Shown: positions 25,690 through 34,321, counted from the stretch's first letter. The stretch is DNA of 45,882 nt from Deltaproteobacteria bacterium (GCA_021779095.1 JAJYBI010000029.1:1-45882); one strand, 5' to 3'. Program-made: numbers and translations. Notes: a model not told the origin generated them from the sequence alone.

Positions 25690-25705
25690 AGCAATTCGTG
25701 TGCCG
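25690..25705 (-). promoter_or_regulatory. Sigma-54 promoter of glycan operon
   Basis: On the - strand CGGCACACGAATTGCT matches the sigma-54 consensus with GG-N10-GC spacing. Transcription would begin near 25680, giving a leader of about 110 bases before the radical SAM gene at 25567. The stretch 25568-25939 has no gene; I see only this promoter and the palindrome at 25859. Confidence 0.75.
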
Positions 25706-25858
25706 ACGTGTAACATGCTGATTTTATGCGTAAATGAGGTCGTGTTGTTCCGGTGGTCAATAATTTGAATGATGGAGTTTTGTGGGCGCTCTTGTAACTT
25801 TGCGTAATTACACATGTTGCGAGAATGGTGGCAGGTGGGAATGGTATGTTGGGGCGTG

Positions 25859-25870
25859 TCAATATTTTGA
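25859..25870. promoter_or_regulatory. Palindromic enhancer-type site (glycan operon)
   Basis: TCAATATTTTGA is an inverted repeat (TCAA-N4-TTGA) centred 161 bp upstream of the -24 element at 25703-25704. The same motif in the opposite orientation lies 154 bp upstream of the activator gene's own sigma-54 promoter. It is a probable binding site of a sigma-54 activator. Confidence 0.5.
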
Positions 25871-25939
25871 ATCAGGTGGGTGGCGGGACCGGCATATTTG
25901 TACCGGCAGTTGTCGGAGGCCCCTTTTCGGGTATTGGCA

Positions 25940-26149
25940 ATGATCGAAATCGTGGAAAAAATTGCGACACTTCTCGGAGTCGGGCGTTACGGAAGGAAGA
26001 GAAAACGGCGCAAGAGCCGTATGGTTGTCGTCCGTCGGGAGACGGATACGGTGACCATTTCCGACGAAGCCCGGCGACTCGCCGTTGACGAAACCTGTAA
26101 CCGGGCGTCGGGTGGAGGGAGGGACGTAAGCCCGAAAGAGGAGCGGTGA
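25940..26149 (+). CDS. Small basic protein with an ISDEAR motif
   Basis: A possible 69-residue protein starting at ATG 25940. It has a short hydrophobic start (MIEIVEKIATLLGVG), a very basic centre (GRKRKRRKSRMVVVRR) and the motif DTVTISDEARRLA, a pattern I associate with small proteins near flagellar and chemotaxis genes, including FlgM-like ones. It is convergent with the HDOD gene, leaving 18 bases. A GGAGG lies about 20 bases upstream of the ATG, too far for an ideal ribosome site, and an upstream in-frame start near 25880 exists. The function is unknown, and it may not be a real gene. Confidence 0.45.
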   Translation: MIEIVEKIATLLGVGRYGRKRKRRKSRMVVVRRETDTVTISDEARRLAVDETCNRASGGGRDVSPKEER

Positions 26150-26167
26150 CGTCACATCTGGAAGCTG

Positions 26168-27016
26168 TCAGCTGAAGTAGTTCTTGTTCTGTTCGTACGC
26201 CTCGGCAAAGTTGTTCAGTAGCCTGTCGATCCGTGTTTCCTCCAGCCCCAGTTCGCTCGCGGCGGGCGAACCGGCAATGTCGAGATCCTCGCGCGGGGCC
26301 CGTTCCCCGATCCCCAGTTTCTGGCAGAACAGGTCCGCCATGCTGGCGACCGCCGTGAGCCTCTTCGGATAGTTATCATCCTTGTCGCCAAATTCGAACT
26401 GGTGATGCTGGATGATGGCTATCACCAGCACCTCGGGAAAATTCCATTTCTGCAGAACATAGCCGCCGATATCCGCATGGGTGAAGGGGTACACCGATGT
26501 CTCCGCCGTCACGAAATCGATATCGTCGTTGTAGCAGCGCTCGATGAGCCGCTGGAACCGGTCACGGTCCTGGTTCAGCAGGATGATCTTGCCGATGTCG
26601 TGCATCAGCCCGGCGAGAAACGCCTCTTCGCCGTTGACGCACCTGCACTCCTCGGCGATCATCCGCGCGGCCAGGGCTGCGCCGAAGGAATGCTCCCAGA
26701 GCATCTTTTCCAGGAGACCGAACGGTTTGAAGACGTCTTTCACCGAGCTCGCCAGCACGATGCTCTTGAGGGTGTTGAACCCCAAGAGCATGATGGCGCT
26801 GGGCAGGGTCTGGATCTGGCGCTGGCAGCTGTAGAAGGCGGAGTTGGAGATCTTGAGCACCCGTGCCGCGACGCCGGGGTCGGAAGAAACGACCTTGGCC
26901 AGTTCTTCGGCGGTCGCCTTCTCGTCTTCGACGAGCTGCATGACCTTCGTTGCGACGATGGACATGGTCGGCAGGTCACCGACGGTCATGATGAATTTTT
27001 CCAGTTCCGTGCTCAT
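26168..27016 (-). CDS. HDOD-domain protein, last gene of chemotaxis operon
   Basis: A 282-residue protein that is almost entirely an HDOD domain, a catalytically dead relative of HD phosphohydrolases used in bacterial signalling. Visible motifs are LPTMSIVATKVMQLVED at the start, ISNSAFYSCQRQIQTLPSAI and FLAGLMHDIGKIILL in the centre, and a later LVIAIIQHHQF. The ATG at 27016 follows GGGAG; upstream in-frame codons look unlike the family. It is 67 bases after cheB. HDOD proteins in similar bacteria affect motility and c-di-GMP signalling, but the partner here is unknown. Confidence 0.85.
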   Translation of the reverse strand: MSTELEKFIMTVGDLPTMSIVATKVMQLVEDEKATAEELAKVVSSDPGVAARVLKISNSAFYSCQRQIQTLPSAIMLLGFNTLKSIVLASSVKDVFKPFGLLEKMLWEHSFGAALAARMIAEECRCVNGEEAFLAGLMHDIGKIILLNQDRDRFQRLIERCYNDDIDFVTAETSVYPFTHADIGGYVLQKWNFPEVLVIAIIQHHQFEFGDKDDNYPKRLTAVASMADLFCQKLGIGERAPREDLDIAGSPAASELGLEETRIDRLLNNFAEAYEQNKNYFS

Positions 27017-27083
27017 GGCGTGCTCCCGAATGTGTTTGTTACCTGCCGTTGTCAGGCTGTTTCGCGATTTGATCGGCAGGCCG

Positions 27084-28190
27084 CTAATCCGCTCCGCACC
27101 TGCCGATGGCCTGGCCGATTTCTCCCAGCGGCAGGATGCTGTCGGCGGTCCCTGCCTCGATACAGGCGCGCGGCATGCCAAACACGGTGGAGGTGGTCTC
27201 GTCCTGGATGATGCTTGCCCCCCCCAGCGACTTCAGATGCTGCATTCCTTTCATTCCATCGTTGCCCATCCCGGTGAGGACGACACCCAGGACCGAGCCG
27301 CCTGCCGCATCGGCGATGGAAGAGAGCATGATGTCCACCGACGGCACGTACACGTGCCGCGGATAGTCGCTGGTGGGTGAGGTGCGCACCACGATTCCCC
27401 GCCCCTCCCGTACCAGGCTCGTATGTTCGCCGCCCGGCGCCACAAGGATTCTCCCCGGCTGGAGCAGGTCGCCGTCCGCGGCCTCCTTTACCGGCAACCG
27501 GCATTTGCTGTTGAGCCGATCGGCGTACGGGCCGGTAAACGCCTTCGGCATATGTATGACGACCATGACCGGCTTGGGAAAGTTGCCGGGGAGCTCCGCC
27601 AGTACCTGCTGGACCGCGACCGGTCCGCCGGTGGATGCGCCGATGGCGACGTAATCGACACGGCGCGCCGGACGGTGTGGGGGCGGTGGTTTCCTGGCCG
27701 GTGCAGCTGCCGGTGCCGGTGCGTGATGCGGAGAGGGGCCGTGGGCCGGTGCCGCTGTCGGTGCCGATGGCGCATGGGTCGGTCGGCGAACGATCCGCGA
27801 ATGTGCGGCGGCCTTCACCTTCTGCAGGAGTTCCTTGCGGAACTGGTCCTGGGAGCCGGCGGCATCCTTGGCGTTTTTCGGTACGTAATCGACGGCACCC
27901 GCCTCCATCGCATCGAACGATGCGGTTGCGCCTTCACACGTGAGGGTGGAGACCATGATGATCCGGGTGGGACAGGTAGCCATGATCTTGCGCACGGCAC
28001 TGATGCCGTCCAGTCGCGGCATCTCAACGTCCATCGTGATGACGTCCGGTTTCAGCCGTGCCGCACAGGCCACGCCATCCTCGCCGTCCACGGCGGTCCC
28101 GACGATCTCGATCTCCGGGTCATGTCCGAGCACGCTCCGGATTGCCATTCTCATAAAAGATGAATCATCAACTATCAACACTCGAATCAT
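27084..28190 (-). CDS. cheB: Chemotaxis methylesterase CheB
   Basis: CheB removes methyl groups from chemoreceptors after activation by CheA. The 368-residue protein has a receiver domain (1-120; acidic pocket Asp8/Asp9, phosphorylated Asp54 in VITMDVEMP), a Pro/Ala/His-rich linker (about 145-178) and the methylesterase domain (about 180-365). The catalytic triad is visible as Ser near residue 186 (GASTGGP), His in VVIHMPKAF and Asp in LTGMGNDGM. The linker is unusually long and low in complexity. It lies between the two HDOD genes in the che operon. Confidence 0.95.
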   Translation of the reverse strand: MIRVLIVDDSSFMRMAIRSVLGHDPEIEIVGTAVDGEDGVACAARLKPDVITMDVEMPRLDGISAVRKIMATCPTRIIMVSTLTCEGATASFDAMEAGAVDYVPKNAKDAAGSQDQFRKELLQKVKAAAHSRIVRRPTHAPSAPTAAPAHGPSPHHAPAPAAAPARKPPPPHRPARRVDYVAIGASTGGPVAVQQVLAELPGNFPKPVMVVIHMPKAFTGPYADRLNSKCRLPVKEAADGDLLQPGRILVAPGGEHTSLVREGRGIVVRTSPTSDYPRHVYVPSVDIMLSSIADAAGGSVLGVVLTGMGNDGMKGMQHLKSLGGASIIQDETTSTVFGMPRACIEAGTADSILPLGEIGQAIGRCGAD

Positions 28191-28223
28191 GGTGTCTGAC
28201 CCCTTCGTCGGCAGAAGATCTGA

Positions 28224-29120
28224 TTAATGGAGCCCCTCGAAGATCGATTCAACGAGGTCGAGTATTTCCGGTACGCGTTCGTCCAGTTCGAAACAGAACC
28301 GTTCCACGTCGAGACCCGACAGGTTTGGCGAGAAGCTCTGGAGTATCTCCCACGACTTCTCTTCCGCCAGGTTGAAACTCACCCATTCCCTTCCGCCGTA
28401 ATCCAGCTGTCGTACCGAGCAGAACAGGTCCGCCAGGTTGACGATCGCCACCAGCATCGGGTCGAGGGTGGCGTTCTCGGGGGCGTGGTGGTGTTCGATC
28501 ACGTCGCAGTACTCCTGCGGGAAGTTCCATTTCTGGGCGAGGCAGAGGCCGAGCTCGCAGTGGGTCGTGCCGAGCATGAGCGCTTCGGCGTCGACGAAGC
28601 AGTGGGATGTCCCTGAGATGAGGTCGATGATCTTCTGGAACTCATTCTCCAGGTAGTTGCTCAGGAATACCTCGCCGATGTCGTGGACGATGCCGCAGAT
28701 GTACGCCTTCTCGATCTCCGGATAGCGCACGCGCTGGGCGATGATCTTGGAGACGATCCCCACGCCGAAGGAGTGCTGCCAGAATACCCGGATGTCGAAC
28801 GCCCCCTTTTTCCCCTCGAACGCCTTGATGATGGAGCAGGTGAGGGCGATCTCGCGGATGCGGCGGAACCCCAGGTAGATCAGCGCCCGCTTGAGGGAGT
28901 TGATCTCGTGCATCGGCTTGAAGAGCGGCGAGTTGACGATCTTGATGACCCGGGATGCCATGACCTGGTCGGTCAGGATCATGTCCGCGACCTCTTCCAG
29001 TTCAACGTCCGGGTTGTCCAAGAGTGCCGCGACACGGGTGGTGATCTCGGGGATGGTCGGAAGGTTGGTGATCCCCTTGATCAGGTGCTGGGCCTTTTCA
29101 TGCCTGCTGAGCTTTTCCAC
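28224..29120 (-). CDS. HDOD-domain protein between cheR and cheB
   Basis: A 298-residue HDOD protein. It begins MEKLSRHEKAQHLIKGITNL when read from the GTG at 29120, which follows an ideal GGAGG; an upstream TTG at 29153 is less likely. The core has TNLPTIPEITTRVAALL, IVNSPLFKPMHEINSLKRAL and ICGIVHDIGEVFL, followed by CDVIEHHHAPENA. The C-terminal 50 residues are acidic. It is similar to, but distinct from, the HDOD protein at 26168-27016, so the operon has two. It likely acts as a signalling scaffold linked to chemotaxis or c-di-GMP output. Confidence 0.85.
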   Translation of the reverse strand: MEKLSRHEKAQHLIKGITNLPTIPEITTRVAALLDNPDVELEEVADMILTDQVMASRVIKIVNSPLFKPMHEINSLKRALIYLGFRRIREIALTCSIIKAFEGKKGAFDIRVFWQHSFGVGIVSKIIAQRVRYPEIEKAYICGIVHDIGEVFLSNYLENEFQKIIDLISGTSHCFVDAEALMLGTTHCELGLCLAQKWNFPQEYCDVIEHHHAPENATLDPMLVAIVNLADLFCSVRQLDYGGREWVSFNLAEEKSWEILQSFSPNLSGLDVERFCFELDERVPEILDLVESIFEGLH

Positions 29121-29136
29121 GGTATTCCTCCACCCC

Positions 29137-29970
29137 TTATTTTTTATAGGCAAACGCCCCGGGGAAGTAGACGGTCTTGAATTTGTCGTTCACCCCATGC
29201 AGCGATTCGGACTGTCCCACGAAGAAATAGCCGTAGGGTTGCAGGTTGTTGTAGAAATGCTGGATGATCTTCGATTTTGCGGCGATGTCGAAATAGATCA
29301 GGACATTGGCGCAGAAGATCAGGTCGAAACTCTTCATGAAAATCATCTTCGTGTCTTCGTACAGGTTCAGGTTTGTGAAGTTCACCAGTTTCTTGACAGC
29401 CGGCGACAGGGCGAACCGTCCCCCCTCTTCGGGAGTGAAGTATTTCTTGCGGTAGAATTCGGGGGTGTTCCTGACGGAGTAGGGGGAATAGATACCCTCC
29501 CGAGCCTGGGCAAGGACGGTCTCGTTGATGTCCGTGCCGACGATCTCGATGCTCCAGTCCTTCATCGTCGGCGCGCATTTTTCCAGGAGTATCATGGCCA
29601 TGGTGTAGGCCTCCTCGCCGGAAGAGGAGCCTGCGCTCCATATCTTCAGCTTCCGGAACCCGATCTTTCCCTTGGCTTCGATCAGTTCCGGCAGGATCTT
29701 CTTCTCCACCGCAGCCAGCTGGGCGGGGTTGCGGAAAAAACAGGTCTCGTTCGTCGTGACCTCGTCGAGGAATTTCTTCAGTTCGCCGGTCTTTGCCATG
29801 GGGCTCTTGAGCACCGTCAGGTATTCAGCGGGAGTTGCCGCCTTGACCTCCGCCATGCGTCGCTCCACCCGGCTTTCCAGGAAATACTTCTTGTTGGCAT
29901 GGAAGTATATCCCGCAGATCGAGTAGATGAAATCCCGCAACGCTTCGAAGTCTTTATCGGAAAGTTTCAC
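29137..29970 (-). CDS. cheR: Chemotaxis receptor methyltransferase CheR
   Basis: CheR transfers methyl groups from SAM to glutamates of chemoreceptors. The 277-residue protein has the small N-terminal helical domain (YFLESRVERRMAEV, then TTNETCFFRNPAQL) and the SAM-binding domain with IWSAGSSSGEEAYTMAM, GTDINETVLAQAR and FDLIFCANVLIYF. All are standard. It starts with GTG at 29970, preceded by AAAGGA. The chemoreceptor-binding C-terminal pentapeptide interaction cannot be judged. It lies 62 bases after cheA and 16 bases before the HDOD gene. Confidence 0.95.
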   Translation of the reverse strand: MKLSDKDFEALRDFIYSICGIYFHANKKYFLESRVERRMAEVKAATPAEYLTVLKSPMAKTGELKKFLDEVTTNETCFFRNPAQLAAVEKKILPELIEAKGKIGFRKLKIWSAGSSSGEEAYTMAMILLEKCAPTMKDWSIEIVGTDINETVLAQAREGIYSPYSVRNTPEFYRKKYFTPEEGGRFALSPAVKKLVNFTNLNLYEDTKMIFMKSFDLIFCANVLIYFDIAAKSKIIQHFYNNLQPYGYFFVGQSESLHGVNDKFKTVYFPGAFAYKK

Positions 29971-30032
29971 AGTTGATCCTTTGCGTCTGTTCTGAATGTA
30001 GTGTCATTCCCGATGTGGTGCACGTAGTCCGG

Positions 30033-31862
30033 TCAGCTGCTGGTGTCGATCAGTTTTGCCGGGTCGACGATCAGCGCGACCCGGCCGTCTCCCAGTATGG
30101 TGGAACCTGCAATCCCTTCCACGTCGTTCAGGTAGGTTCCGAGAGATTTGATGGCAACCTCCTGCTGTCCCATGAGACGCGACACCACGAGCCCCAGCCG
30201 TTTCTCTGCCGCACCCACCACCACGACGTACCGGAATTCGCCCGGCTCACCAGCCTCCTGCACATCGAAGGTGTCCGACAGGTCCAGGAGGGGGAGTACG
30301 GAATCTCTCAGTTTCAGCACCTTGCGGCCGCCGATGGAATGGAACTCTTCCGACTTGATCCGCAGGGTCTCCAGTACCGCCGTAAGCGGGATGGAGTAGG
30401 TTTCCACGCCGACTTCCACGAGCAGCGACTGGATGATGGCGAGGGTGAGGGGGAGCTTGAGGATGAACTCGGACCCCTTGTTCTTCTCGCTCTTGATGTC
30501 GATGATCCCGTTGAGCTTGCGGATGTTCGTCTTGACGACGTCCATCCCGACGCCACGCCCTGACAGGTCTGACGCCTTTTCCTTGGTGGAAAATCCGGGG
30601 AGGAAGATGAGGTCGAAGATGTCGCGCTGGCTCAAGATGGCCAACTGTTCGCTGCTGATGAGCCCCTTTTCGAGCGCCTTTGCCGCCACCCGGTCCGCGT
30701 CGATCCCACGACCGTCGTCCTTGATGCTGATGATGATGTGATTTCCCTCGTGGTGGGCCGTAAGGACGATAGTGCCTATCGGCGTCTTGCCGGCTGCCTT
30801 GCGCTCCTCCGGCGTCTCCAGCCCGTGGTCCATGGCGTTGCGCAGAAGATGGATGAGCGGATCGCCGATCTCGTCCACCACCGACCGGTCCAGTTCGGTA
30901 TCTTCGCCCGATACCTGGAGGTTGACCTTTTTGCCCAGGTCACGGGCGAGGTTCCGCACGATGCGCGGGAATTTCTTGAAGACACTGCCGACGGGGAACA
31001 GGCGCATCTTGAGCACCTGAGTCTGCAGTTCCGACGTGACGAAGTTGATCCGTTTGGACAGCTTGCCCAGCTCCTCGCCGAAGACGTCCATGTTCATTTC
31101 GTTCTGGAAGTCGCTGCTGAGCTGGATCATCCGGTTCCGTTCCAGGACCAGCTCGCCCACCTGGTTCATGAGATCGTCGATCCGCTTTACCTCCACCCTG
31201 ACGGTGGACTTGTCGGTCAACTCCTCACCCTTTGGGGGCGACTGCTGGGAAACATTTGCCGGTGCGGCTGCGGCTGGACGTGCCGGTGCGGAGGCTACCT
31301 GCGGTACAACCTGTTCCGGAATCGGGACCTGTTCGGCGGCAGATACGTGTTCCGGTTCATCTGGCGGCAGATCGTCACTCCTCGGCGTGTCCATTGTGGT
31401 GGCGTTGTCACCGCTCTCGATTGCAGCCGGCGCTTCCGCCGGTGCAGTGGCCGCGGCTGCGGAGCCCTCATTATTTTCCAGCAATGCTACGAGCCGCTCG
31501 ATGGTCCCCTCGATGGGACGTTCGACGATCTCGTTTCCTTTTATGTCGTTGATCAGGACCTTGACAAGATCGATCGCTTCAAGGATCACGTCCATGATTT
31601 CGGGGGTGACGGACATGTCGCCACGACGGAGTTTGTTCAGGACGTCCTCGGTCTTGTGGCTCACCTTCACCAGCAGTTCGAACTCGAGGAAGCTGGCGGC
31701 ACCTTTCACGGTATGGATCGACCGGAAGATCCGGTTCAAAAGCTCCATGTCGTCGGGGGTCTGTTCCAGCACCACCAGATCGTCATCGATCTTCTCCAGC
31801 AGTTCCGTGGATTCGGTGAGAAACCCTTCCAATAGTTCCTGATCTTCGCACATCAGTGTCAT
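30033..31862 (-). CDS. cheA: Chemotaxis histidine kinase CheA
   Basis: CheA phosphorylates response regulators in response to receptor signals. Domains over 609 residues: Hpt (1-110, phospho-His50 in SIHTVKG), a Pro/Ala-rich linker (about 130-215), P3 dimerisation helices (225-290), the ATPase domain (N-box HLLRNAMDHG, G1 DDGRGID, G2 GRGVGMDVV) and a C-terminal CheW-like domain (about 470-605). A separate P2 domain that docks CheY is not evident; the linker takes its place. The ATG at 31862 follows AGGAG. It probably forms a signalling core with the CheW encoded 30 bases upstream. Confidence 0.94.
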   Translation of the reverse strand: MTLMCEDQELLEGFLTESTELLEKIDDDLVVLEQTPDDMELLNRIFRSIHTVKGAASFLEFELLVKVSHKTEDVLNKLRRGDMSVTPEIMDVILEAIDLVKVLINDIKGNEIVERPIEGTIERLVALLENNEGSAAAATAPAEAPAAIESGDNATTMDTPRSDDLPPDEPEHVSAAEQVPIPEQVVPQVASAPARPAAAAPANVSQQSPPKGEELTDKSTVRVEVKRIDDLMNQVGELVLERNRMIQLSSDFQNEMNMDVFGEELGKLSKRINFVTSELQTQVLKMRLFPVGSVFKKFPRIVRNLARDLGKKVNLQVSGEDTELDRSVVDEIGDPLIHLLRNAMDHGLETPEERKAAGKTPIGTIVLTAHHEGNHIIISIKDDGRGIDADRVAAKALEKGLISSEQLAILSQRDIFDLIFLPGFSTKEKASDLSGRGVGMDVVKTNIRKLNGIIDIKSEKNKGSEFILKLPLTLAIIQSLLVEVGVETYSIPLTAVLETLRIKSEEFHSIGGRKVLKLRDSVLPLLDLSDTFDVQEAGEPGEFRYVVVVGAAEKRLGLVVSRLMGQQEVAIKSLGTYLNDVEGIAGSTILGDGRVALIVDPAKLIDTSS

Positions 31863-31892
31863 GAACGACTCCTTGACAGACAGTCGAGTTGG

Positions 31893-32399
31893 TTACTGCA
31901 GCGTGGCTGAACGGCCGAACTGTTCCTGCTCTTCCGGGGAGAACATTTTTTCCAGGTCCAGAAGCACGAGCAGCCGGTCTGCCCGGTTGATGACGCCCGA
32001 GAGACATTCCTGGTCAATGTTGCCGGAGATTACCGGAGGGGCCGGCTGTATCTCGTCGGAAGAGATGCGGATCACCTCTGCTACGGAATCCACCACGAAC
32101 CCGGTCAGGTTGTTGGACATGTCCATGACCATGATACGGGTCCTGCTGTCGGCTTCGGCCGTATCCAGGTTGAACCGCTTGCGCAGGGAGATGATCGGGA
32201 TAACCTTGCCCCTGAGGTTGATAACGCCTTCAACGTAGTGCGGCGTATTCGGAACGCGGGTGATGTTGGGCATCCGGATGATCTCGCGTACCTTGAGTAC
32301 CTCGACACCGTACTCCTCATTTTCCAGGTTGAAACTCACCAGCTGCATCCGCTCCTGTTCCGCCTTCTCGTTGTGAACTGCCGTGGTTACCTCTTCCAT
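31893..32399 (-). CDS. cheW: Chemotaxis coupling protein CheW
   Basis: CheW links chemoreceptors to CheA. The 168-residue protein is a single CheW domain: LVSFNLENEEYGVEVLKVRE, VPNTPHYVEGVINLRGKVIP and GFVVDSVAEVIRI are diagnostic. The first gene of the cheW-cheA-cheR-HDOD-cheB-HDOD operon, it starts at an ATG preceded by GGAGG. It is divergent from the sigma-54 activator gene across a 512-base intergenic region. No sigma-54 promoter in the cheW direction was found; its promoter is not identified. Confidence 0.95.
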   Translation of the reverse strand: MEEVTTAVHNEKAEQERMQLVSFNLENEEYGVEVLKVREIIRMPNITRVPNTPHYVEGVINLRGKVIPIISLRKRFNLDTAEADSRTRIMVMDMSNNLTGFVVDSVAEVIRISSDEIQPAPPVISGNIDQECLSGVINRADRLLVLLDLEKMFSPEEQEQFGRSATLQ

Positions 32400-32487
32400 G
32401 TCACCCTCCTCTGTTTTGTGTGCGATATATGTCCGGGATGTCTAACCATGTATGTCTGAAATAGGGCTTTGGGAATCTCTTCGACAG

Positions 32488-32513
32488 CCTTCGGCGAAGG
32501 TTTAGTTTTTTTT
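32488..32513 (+). terminator. Orphan + strand terminator upstream of cheW
   Basis: CCTTC-GGC-GAAGG is followed by TTTAGTTTTTTTT, a convincing intrinsic terminator for + strand transcripts, although no + strand gene ends here. The rest of 32400-32911 shows the palindrome, the sigma-54 promoter, a short CCCCGT-CTG-ACGGGG hairpin (about 32535-32550) and no gene. Confidence 0.55.
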
Positions 32514-32574
32514 CGATCGGTCAGGTTCACGCATCCCCGTCTGACGGGGCTATGGCGGGTAGAGGTCCGGAGTG

Positions 32575-32586
32575 TCAAAATATTGA
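32575..32586. promoter_or_regulatory. Palindromic enhancer-type site (activator gene)
   Basis: TCAAAATATTGA is an inverted repeat centred 154 bp upstream of the -24 element at 32734-32735. A related GTAATATCTTGA lies at 32603-32614. It matches the site at 25859, suggesting autoregulation by the encoded activator. Confidence 0.5.
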
Positions 32587-32732
32587 AACTGCCTTTTGCT
32601 GTGTAATATCTTGAAATCACACCATTCTGTTGCATCGTAAACCGGTCGGCGACTCGGTGGAACAGCTCGCCGGCCGTGGCGGTCGGTGGAGATATCGGCT
32701 AAGGGTTCGTAGATACGATGTAATTTTGTTGT

Positions 32733-32748
32733 GGCACATAATTGGCAT
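32733..32748 (+). promoter_or_regulatory. Sigma-54 promoter of the activator gene
   Basis: TGGCACATAATTGGCA matches the sigma-54 consensus, including the full TGGCAC and the correct GG-N10-GC spacing. It would give a leader of about 150 bases before ATG 32912. Confidence 0.75.
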
Positions 32749-32911
32749 CGCGTGGGTACAGATCACTGTCCGGCAGGCAGTATGTGCAGGAAATGGTCGG
32801 ACAGGTTCGGGCTGGTCGATTCGGGTGTCTGTTCAGGAGGGGCAGGCGGGGAGTTGCGCACGAAACGGTGCGATATCCCGGGATCGGGGTAAACGATTAC
32901 GGAGAGGCGTT

Positions 32912-34312
32912 ATGCACAACGGTTCCATTCTCGTCATTGATGATGATCCGAAGATTCGCGGTTTTCTGACCGCGTTTCTCCAGTACAAGGGGCATCAGGT
33001 TACCCAGGCGTCTGATGCCATCGAGGCGCTGGAGCTTTTAGGGAAGGTCGATGTCGACTTGGTCATCACCGACCTGATGATGCCGAAGCTGAACGGGCTC
33101 GAACTGATCAAGAAGCTGAAGGCCGTTCACCCCGACATCGTCGTTATCGTCTGCAGCGCGTTCAGCAACTTCGAGATGACCACCAACCTCCTGAAGGCGG
33201 GCGCATTCTTCTGTCTGGACAAGCCGTTCAACCTTGAGGATATCGAGGCCCAGGTAAACCGGGGCCTGGAGCACCGGATGCTGCAGGGGCGGAACTTCAA
33301 GGGGCGGCCGGTGGTCAAAAACCGTTCGCGACTGGAGCAGATCGTCGGTGAAAGCGAAAAGATGCTGTCGCTTCTGGAGCTGGTGGAAAAGGTGGCGGAA
33401 ACCGATTCCACCGTCCTCATCCAGGGAGAATCCGGCACCGGCAAGGAGTTGGTGGCCTGGGCCATTCATGCCCTGAGCAAGAGGCGCGAAGGCAACTTCG
33501 TCCCGGTCAACTGTGCGGCGATCCCCGATGACCTCCTGGAGAGCGAGCTGTTCGGGCACACGAAGGGGGCGTTTACCGGCGCGGTAACCGACCGGATCGG
33601 ACGCTTCGAGATGGCGGACAGGGGGACCATCTTCCTGGACGAGATCGGCGACATGAAGTCGAGCCTGCAGGTGAAGTTGCTGCGGGTGCTGCAGAGCAGG
33701 GAGGTGGAGCCGGTCGGCGGGATGCAGTCACGCAAGATCAACGCCCGGTTCATCGCCGCCACCAACCAGAACCTTGAGCAGATGGTGGAAAACAAACACT
33801 TCCGGGAAGACCTGTATTACCGCCTCTCCGTCGTACCTATCGTCATTCCGCCGCTCCGTGAGCGGACGGAGGATATCCCGCTCCTCGCGGAGTCGTTCAT
33901 CAAGCGGATGAACACGGAAAAGAAGAAACGGGTCCAGGGTATCTCCCGCGACGCCATGCGCGCCCTGTGCTCCTATTCCTGGCCAGGTAATATCCGGGAG
34001 CTGGAAAACCTCATCGAGCGGCTTATCATCATCAAGGGGAGCGGCACCATCACGGTCGAGGATCTGCCGGACAAGTACGTGGGGCGTATCGTCCGGAACG
34101 ATGTCGTCTCGGATCTGCAGCTCCCCGTCGACGGGCTCTGCCTGAATTCGGTGGTGGAGGAGTTCGAGACCCGGCTGATCACCGAGGCGCTGCTGAAGAG
34201 TGGCGGCAACAAGAAGGAAGCGGCGCAGCTCCTTAACCTGAAACGTACCACCTTCATCGAGAAGCTGAAAAAACGGAACATCTCGCCGGAATATCTGGCG
34301 ACCGCGTCGTAG
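32912..34312 (+). CDS. Sigma-54-dependent response regulator (FlrC/FgrM-type)
   Basis: A 466-residue NtrC-family activator. Its receiver domain (1-120) has phospho-acceptor Asp54 in LVITDLMMPKLNG; the AAA+ domain (about 145-385) has Walker A GESGTGKE, the sigma-54 contact loop GAFTGA and Walker B GTIFLDEIGD; the C-terminus has a Fis-type helix-turn-helix (GNKKEAAQLLNLKRTTFIEK). Its own sigma-54 promoter and palindromic site suggest autoregulation. Location beside che and flagellar genes makes it a candidate flagellar master activator. The kinase partner is not next to it. The ATG at 32912 follows GGAGAGG; the frame remains open upstream through the promoter. Confidence 0.88.
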   Translation: MHNGSILVIDDDPKIRGFLTAFLQYKGHQVTQASDAIEALELLGKVDVDLVITDLMMPKLNGLELIKKLKAVHPDIVVIVCSAFSNFEMTTNLLKAGAFFCLDKPFNLEDIEAQVNRGLEHRMLQGRNFKGRPVVKNRSRLEQIVGESEKMLSLLELVEKVAETDSTVLIQGESGTGKELVAWAIHALSKRREGNFVPVNCAAIPDDLLESELFGHTKGAFTGAVTDRIGRFEMADRGTIFLDEIGDMKSSLQVKLLRVLQSREVEPVGGMQSRKINARFIAATNQNLEQMVENKHFREDLYYRLSVVPIVIPPLRERTEDIPLLAESFIKRMNTEKKKRVQGISRDAMRALCSYSWPGNIRELENLIERLIIIKGSGTITVEDLPDKYVGRIVRNDVVSDLQLPVDGLCLNSVVEEFETRLITEALLKSGGNKKEAAQLLNLKRTTFIEKLKKRNISPEYLATAS

Positions 34313-34321
34313 GAGAGGTCC

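Noticed and set aside
26147..26154. Palindrome TGACGTCA near the end of the HDOD gene
   Set aside because: An 8-base palindrome is expected by chance and no promoter lies nearby.
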